Assembly (NCBI GenBank): GCA_024138025.1
Contig: JAMXBD010000722.1
Coordinates: 372,001-436,000 of the forward strand
Direction: 5' to 3'
Source of the DNA: Combretum micranthum
Lineage: Eukaryota; Streptophyta; Magnoliopsida; Myrtales; Combretaceae
DNA: 64,000 bases
This document shows positions 58,973-64,000 of the stretch, one piece after another; positions within the stretch are counted from its first letter, which is position 1, and each line of letters begins with the position of its first letter. A program made the position numbers and the translations under genes. The notes under the pieces were generated by a model that made no database searches, had not been told where the DNA came from, and saw nothing but the letters and a program-made list of their open reading frames with translations.

Positions 58973-60066
58973 CTAAAAGATAAGCTGAGATCGCAAATCT
59001 AGTCTATGGTAACAAAATCTAAGCTGGACTTCCAGGGATATGCTCAATCTTCCTTCTTCCTCTCTTTTTTCTTCGGGCACATCACCAGGATTGCTGCTAG
59101 ACGATCCTGAGTTCCAGTCCCTCATGAATTGCCTAAAATATTTCCTCCTTTTCCGCGCTGCCTCCCTTGATCTTTCATGTATGTCGGTTAGTTCGTCCTT
59201 AGTCAATTCTGGCACTATGTCATGGATGGTTTTCCAAGTAACAGCTCCATCCGTCTCCATGGTGTTGTTCTCATTGGGCGGAGCACTGTCCATATTCATG
59301 GCCGAGTTTGATTCTTGCCTTCCTTGAGTTTGTCGTCCCATTAAGTAGCGAATGATCCTTTCTTCAGTGCTATTACGGGGTTCCTCATCTCCAACAGTGG
59401 TCTGGTTTTCTTCTTCCGGTCCTGCTTCATTGTCTTCCTCTGTGTCTTCTTCAGAATCTTCACTCTCTTCCTCTTCTTCCATAGGCTCCTCCCTTATTAT
59501 CGATCCATCTTCTCATAGACGTAGGGGCCAGTTCCTCCTTAGTTGGATTCCCATAAAGGCAGGCGGCTCCGTTAGCACTTGGGTTGGGGGTTGTAGCACT
59601 TCCTAGTACACTCCATGCCAGTGGAAGATATCGTTGATGTCAGCCTTCATCCATTCGAGATGATCCATCAAGTTATCATGGGCGTAAACGAACATGGGTC
59701 CAATTTTCTCCATGTTTGGAAATCGGGTGAAGTTCGTCCTCTATCTTCTCTAAGGACAAATGTTGCTCCCTTCAACATAGGTCTATCTTCAGCAATGGCA
59801 GCGATATGTTCTACGGCGTATATCATTTCCAACTCAGTTATTTTCTTTCCTATAGGGCAGTTGTGAATAGTCCGTACCACTTCCCTCCATTCAGTTTGCA
59901 TCATTCCCTTCTTCCATATTTGGAACATTTCCTGAATGGTCTTAAGTTGTCCTGCTAGGGCAAACTCCTCACATAAAACTCTAAGTCTCAATCGATAATC
60001 CTCTAGTGTTTCGAAAGGTCCTTTTCGGAAGTTCTTGGCTTGAAGACAGGCCTCTTCTATGGTGAT
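58973..60066 (-). pseudogene. E2 extra reading frame upstream of gag
   Basis: A protein-like region of about 360 codons between primer site and gag, unknown to me. It opens at 60066 directly after a polypyrimidine-rich 3' splice-like site (CTCTTTTACGTAG), with an in-frame stop just before. The first part (60066-59668) is open for 132 codons: ETLEDYRLRLRVLCEEF, W-REVVRTI and AVEHIAAIAED, predicted mostly helical. A frame change near 59700 leads to a part with HDNLMDHLEWMKADIND and two stops, then an open 170-codon part (59482-58973) that begins with a highly acidic run of E and D and has a basic helix (REAARKRRKYFRQFMRDW). E1 has no visible counterpart. A divergent capsid-like or gag-fusion role is possible. 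Confidence 0.6.
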
Positions 60067-60197
60067 CTACGTAAAAGAGAGAGATTAGAAAACTTATTCT
60101 ACCCATTCTATTTTATCTAAGTGTTTCTTACTTCTATTCTAAGTCAATTCTTTTGAAGTCCACTTCCATAATTATGACTCCTAGGTTCTTAGTCCAT
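60067..60197 (-). other. E2 leader between PBS and pre-gag frame
   Basis: Short non-coding stretch. On the minus strand it becomes pyrimidine-rich towards 60067 and ends in TAG, consistent with a 3' splice site. Confidence 0.5.
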
Positions 60198-60209
60198 GCT
60201 CTGATACCA
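60198..60209 (-). promoter_or_regulatory. E2 primer binding site
   Basis: Reverse complement of TGGTATCAGAGC, eight bases from the LTR edge, identical to E1. Confidence 0.95.
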
Positions 60210-60727
60210 ACTTAAACTGTCACACCCCAAAGGCACCTTAAACGTGATCGTCCGCCACACTCAATATTAAAGCTTAAGTGTGACAACCTTAGCCATTCCC
60301 AAAAGCTTTTATATTAAGTGTAAGGCGTGCTTTCACAGCTTTAGAGGACCATATATGGAATTATAAAGTTTAAGAAGATATAAATAACACATTAAGAAAA
60401 GAGGATTCATAATAATCATTCATTCATATCAATGGTTTTACAAACTTATAGACATTTCCCCTTGATCACTAATCTATTATATGAATATTTGTACATCAAT
60501 ACTAATACTATACTTTATCTAAATTTCTATTACCCAAAAAGAAATTACCTTCCCGCAGGGTCCTTATGGCCTTAACCATAAATAGGGAAACTGCAAAAGA
60601 TATCTATGGGAGTGTAAGCTGACAAGCTTAGTGAGAACTATTTCCATAAATAACTTCTTATAACAAGATTTCAAAGGAGTTGGTTAAACAATCAAATGTA
60701 ATGCAACATACATGTGAGCAAACAAGC

Positions 60728-60776
60728 ATATAGTTTTCCAGGAACTATATGTTGAATGGATTTGCACCTTCCATTC
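60728..60776 (-). other. LTR stem-loops I and II, E2 5' LTR
   Basis: Stem I GAATGGA (60754-60760) with TCCATTC (60770-60776). Stem II ATATAGTT (60728-60735) with AACTATAT (60743-60750). This pair is deleted from the 3' LTR. Confidence 0.82.
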
Positions 60777-62760
60777 GGGGTTTGGTGATGCTTAACCTCA
60801 AAACAAGTAGTTTTAGTTGAAAATTTTTATGCTTACGAGCACTCGTCGTCAAGCATTCCGAATCTACTTGATTTGACCTTGCTTTCGGATCTTCCGTCAA
60901 GTATTTCCCTTAAGCCGCCAAACAATCGCTTTCGGATCTCCCGCCAAGTGTTGCTTTCGACATGAGCTTACAATCCTTCTCACCCAAGGATAATAACCCA
61001 AAATGCAATTTGACTCACTTCGTGATATGCATGAATCCATTTATTTATAATGTCATAGCATAATTATTTTTGAATTTAAAGTGATCAAGGAATTTCATAC
61101 AAATCAAATGTTATACTAAAACAAACATTTAAAATAATTCCGGCTCCGATATTCTTAAAATTCTTTAAAAGAATTATTTTTACATACATATCGATTTATC
61201 TTTTCCTAATTCTAATGCAACTAATTTACAAGCACAACAAGTATAGCATTTAATAGAAATAAACTCACGATGCCATGTCGACTATTCCTCTAAGCGGATA
61301 AGTCGTTCACATACTGTACTTAATCGTAATAATCTTCGGGATAAAGGAATCCTTCCTCGGGGTCACCTAGCCAAAGAAAATACCCATAATGAGTATTCCT
61401 TGATGATTTTCTTGAATTTTAACAAAACAATGTCAAAAGAATGTTAAAGTTCGTATAAAGGAATGTTCCAACTTAAAATGGCCATAACTTGGTCATTTTA
61501 ACTTGGAATCGTGCATATAATATACCGATTTCTATCTACTCGAAAAGATCTACCTATTTCCAAAATTATTTTCATCAAACAAAGCCATATAGACTCAGAA
61601 AAAGTGGCAACAAAATTCACCATGGATTTTCCAACACAAAACAATCTTGGTTCAAGAAATCAAAATTTATTTGATAAATACTTAGTTATCTATATAGTTG
61701 AAAAATTCTCTTTTTATGAATGCTTAGCTTATATTCATTCATGCTCAAGTGTTTTGTTGTCCATTTATTTTACTTAAGTAAAACCATGTCGGTTTTGTTT
61801 TAGAAAAATATAGTTTATAAGAATTTCATGTTTGTAAACTCCTTGAAATGACTATTTTGTTTCTTTTTATTTTACAAAAAAGTTTTATGTTGGCTTATGT
61901 ATATATATCCAAGTAACTTTTTGAAAATAAATTTTTCTTCTTTCTAAGTTTTCTACACTAATACTATTTTAGAGTTTTTAAAAAATACACTATTATCCTT
62001 ATTCATTTCTTGTACAAATTCCTTTGTCTATTTATTTGCAAAAATCTTTATATTGAACAATTCTCATCTTTTTATGTTTTTCATAGAAATCATCCATGCA
62101 TAAAAATTTGTTTTCTTTTATAAAAACAATGTGGAACAATATGTGACTTAAGAACTTTTTATAGTAAAAGTAGTTTCCAAAATTATAGTGAGTTCTTTTT
62201 GTAACTTGAAAAAGAGATGATTTTATTTTTGTTTTTAAACCATATATCAAAATCTCTTTTTGTCAATTATTTCTAGAACTTGAAATTTTGGACAACAATT
62301 TAAATAAACATGAATTATGAGAGTAATAGCAAGCAAAATAACATAAGTAATAAAGTCAAGTATTGGAGTCTTAGCTTTTTCAAGGCTCCCGGGACTAAGA
62401 AGTAGACTAGTCTCAAAATAAAATAAAATGAAAGAAAGAAAACTTGTTTTAACTTGATGAGGACAAGTCTAAGACTAGAGACTAGTCTTAAAATAACAAG
62501 GAATACGTAAATAAATTGCAAGGAATTAATAAATAAATTGCAAAGGAAAGTAAATAAATTGCATTGCATAAAAGTAAATAAATTGCAAGTGAGCTTATAT
62601 GCTCTAAAGGATATGTATATATATAGATAATAATATTCAGATATAGTAGCAGTAATATGAACAAAATAATAACATGAACATAAATAGATTTTTCATGAAC
62701 AAGAACAATACATGAACATAAAGTTACATGACATGAAGAAGAAGAAAATAGTATGAAGTG

Positions 62761-62768
62761 GTTACCTA
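62761..62768 (-). promoter_or_regulatory. Conserved splice-donor-like site in E2 leader
   Basis: Sense strand TTTAG|GTAAC, 193 bases after the TATA box; no ATG between the two. Pairs plausibly with the 3' splice-like site at 60067. Confidence 0.6.
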
Positions 62769-63664
62769 AAGAAGACTTTCCTAGTAGTATGTGATTATGG
62801 GTTTTTGTTGTAGGGTAGAAGTTGTTGTGGAATTATTTTGAGAGAGTTTTGGGATGGTATTTTGAGAGAGTTTTCAAAGGAGAAATTGAGAGAGTTTTGG
62901 TAAGGATTTATGGGTAGTGAATGTGTGAAAAAAGTGAAAGAGAAGGGGGATATTTATAGGAATTTGAGGAGGGATTTTTGTATGATTAAAATAAAAGAAA
63001 AATAAAACAAATTGATGGAGAGAGGAGGGGAGGGGGCGTCGGCCATGTGAGATGAGAGGGGAGAGAGATTTTATTTTTTATTTTTGTTAAATAAAAGATA
63101 TAATATGTACGATAGATGTGAAATAAAGTTATGAGAAGGTAAAAAGTAAGAGTTATAGGTTATGGAGTGTGTAAGAATAGGTGTAAGAAAAACTAAAGAT
63201 AAAAGAATAGTGTAGAATAGTAATAAATAGTGTAATGTAAGATAGATATGACTAATAAAGTACCAGTAGTAAGAAAATACGAGTATAAATGCGATATCTG
63301 TTATTTTTACTTACCGAAAAATTACGAAACTGATATTTTTGGAAAGCTTATATTTTTACACGTCTAACGGTGTATTCGGAATATTTTTCCTATTCCGAGC
63401 TCCGGGACACGCTTTTCGAGAACTGTGTCCTATCGGGTTCAAAGGACAACTGAAATCCGTAAAACTGATATTTTTATATAACCTATAGTTATTACGAACT
63501 ATTCTAGCTAATTATTCCAACTTCGTTTTCTAGGGCCAAAGAAAACGACAATGCCGGACTTAATCGGTTACGGTAAACTAGGGTTTTGTTGACCTTTAGG
63601 ATTCCGTTTGACTTCCGGTTTAGGGTTTTATGTTAAACCAATTCCAAAAATTTGGGGGTTTGCA

Positions 63665-64000
63665 TATTTTTTTTTTTGAAGTATAGTGAATGGTAGAGAG
63701 TATTATGAGAGAGACTTGTTGGAGAGAGGTTTTGAGAGGGAATTTTGGTAGAGTTTTGTTATGTAAAATGGATGTGTGAAAGCATGAAGGAGGAATGAGG
63801 TATTTATAGAATTTTTGGAGTGAATTTTTGATGTAATAAAATAAATTGAAAAAGAAAAATAAATGAGAGGAAGAGAGAGGATGGCGTCGGTTTTAGGATG
63901 TAGAGGGGATGAGTTGATTTGTTTTGTAAGAAAAGAAATAATGGGTAAAGTTTGATGTGAATAAAATTGTATTAGAAATCTAAAAAGTAAGAAAATAGAT
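63665..64000 (-). mobile_element. LTR L9, second part, running off the window
   Basis: Continues L9 after E2. TATA complement 63801-63808 and a GCGTC-type box near 63881-63890. The LTR's 5' end lies beyond the window. Confidence 0.85.

Larger units (their letters stand above)
47388..63664 (-). mobile_element. LTR retrotransposon E2, gag-type non-autonomous, reverse orientation
   Basis: A 16,277-base element including the 4.5-kb L10 insertion. The perfect duplication TATTT lies at 47383-47387 and 63665-63669. Left LTR (its 3' LTR) 47388-50608, right LTR (its 5' LTR) 60218-63664, primer site complement at 60198-60209 and purine tract complement at 50609-50622. From its 5' end: leader, pre-gag reading frame, gag, then about 2.1 kb of decayed pol. 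Over a ~210-base stretch of the LTRs (48061 versus 61475 onward) I count five substitutions, four of them transitions. It is inserted in the leader of L9. Confidence 0.96.
60218..63664 (-). repeat. E2 5' LTR
   Basis: 3447 bases, on the sense strand TGCAAACCCC to GGGTGTGACA. TATA complement 62951-62958; ATG-free leader; donor-like AG|GTAACC with GT complement at 62764-62765; GGCCGACGCC box (63036-63044); cassette about 60830-60970; stem-loops I and II. It lacks about 50 bases present in the 3' LTR near 49370-49420. Confidence 0.95.

Noticed and set aside
59040..59327. Plus-strand frames opposite the pre-gag region (also 59352-59606)
   Set aside because: Serine- and leucine-rich translations of the complement of acidic codons; the minus-strand frame fits element orientation.

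Overview
The window is plant nuclear DNA, AT-rich, and almost entirely made of nested Ty3/gypsy LTR retrotransposons. I found no host protein gene, tRNA, rRNA or bacterial-type feature. Evidence for a plant: long LTRs starting TG and ending CA with 5-bp target duplications, initiator-tRNA-Met primer sites, chromovirus-type (Tekay/Del-like) pol proteins, a Tat-lineage pol relic with a second RNase H, and a Tourist-like MITE. The species cannot be named from sequence alone.

Names used here: E1 and E2 are elements with two LTRs; L1 to L10 are single LTRs or LTR pieces. Most belong to one long-LTR (about 3.2-4.5 kb) superfamily. Layout: 1-465 Athila-type gag relic; L1 466-3914 (-), solo LTR, target duplication GTTTG; 4690-6239, 9749-11066 and 24007-24270, one old Tat-lineage pol split by two younger insertions; L2 6245-9748 (+), solo, AAGTA; E1 11072-24001 (+), full length, TAGTT, with LTRs of 3599 and 3606 bp and gag, protease, RT, RNase H, integrase and chromodomain, all broken by frameshifts; 24450-24880 a ~39-bp tandem array in the Tat 3' region; L3 25149-29050 (+); L4 29051-29647 (+); L5 29648-30601 plus 33915-36339 (+), split by L6 30602-33914 (-), solo, CTACA; L7 36340-40093 (-); L8 40406-43974 (+); L9 44289-47387 plus 63665-64000 (-), split by E2 47388-63664 (-), TATTT. 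E2 is itself split in gag by L10 53916-58440 (-), solo, GCGGT.

The insertion order follows from the nesting: the Tat relic is older than L2 and E1; L3 is older than L4, then L5, then L6 and L7; L9 is older than E2, which is older than L10 and a MITE in one E2 LTR. E2 keeps a nearly open gag and an extra pre-gag reading frame, while its pol has decayed almost beyond recognition although its LTRs are still very similar. It therefore looks like a non-autonomous, gag-carrying element moved in trans.

The most interesting signal is in the LTR leader. Nearly every copy has a TATA box, a short leader almost free of ATG, and an AG|GTAA splice-donor-like site 126-198 bases after the TATA box. Further downstream there is a series of stem-loops, and two adjacent ones (I and II) show compensatory base changes between copies. 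A short tandem-repeat cassette with a different unit in each subfamily lies beside them. E1 also has a 150-base intron-like insertion exactly between gag and protease, with a matching donor in E2. Together these suggest a retrovirus-like plan in which only unspliced RNA carries the conserved structures. That interpretation is inference; the repeats, duplications and base pairs are read directly from the sequence.
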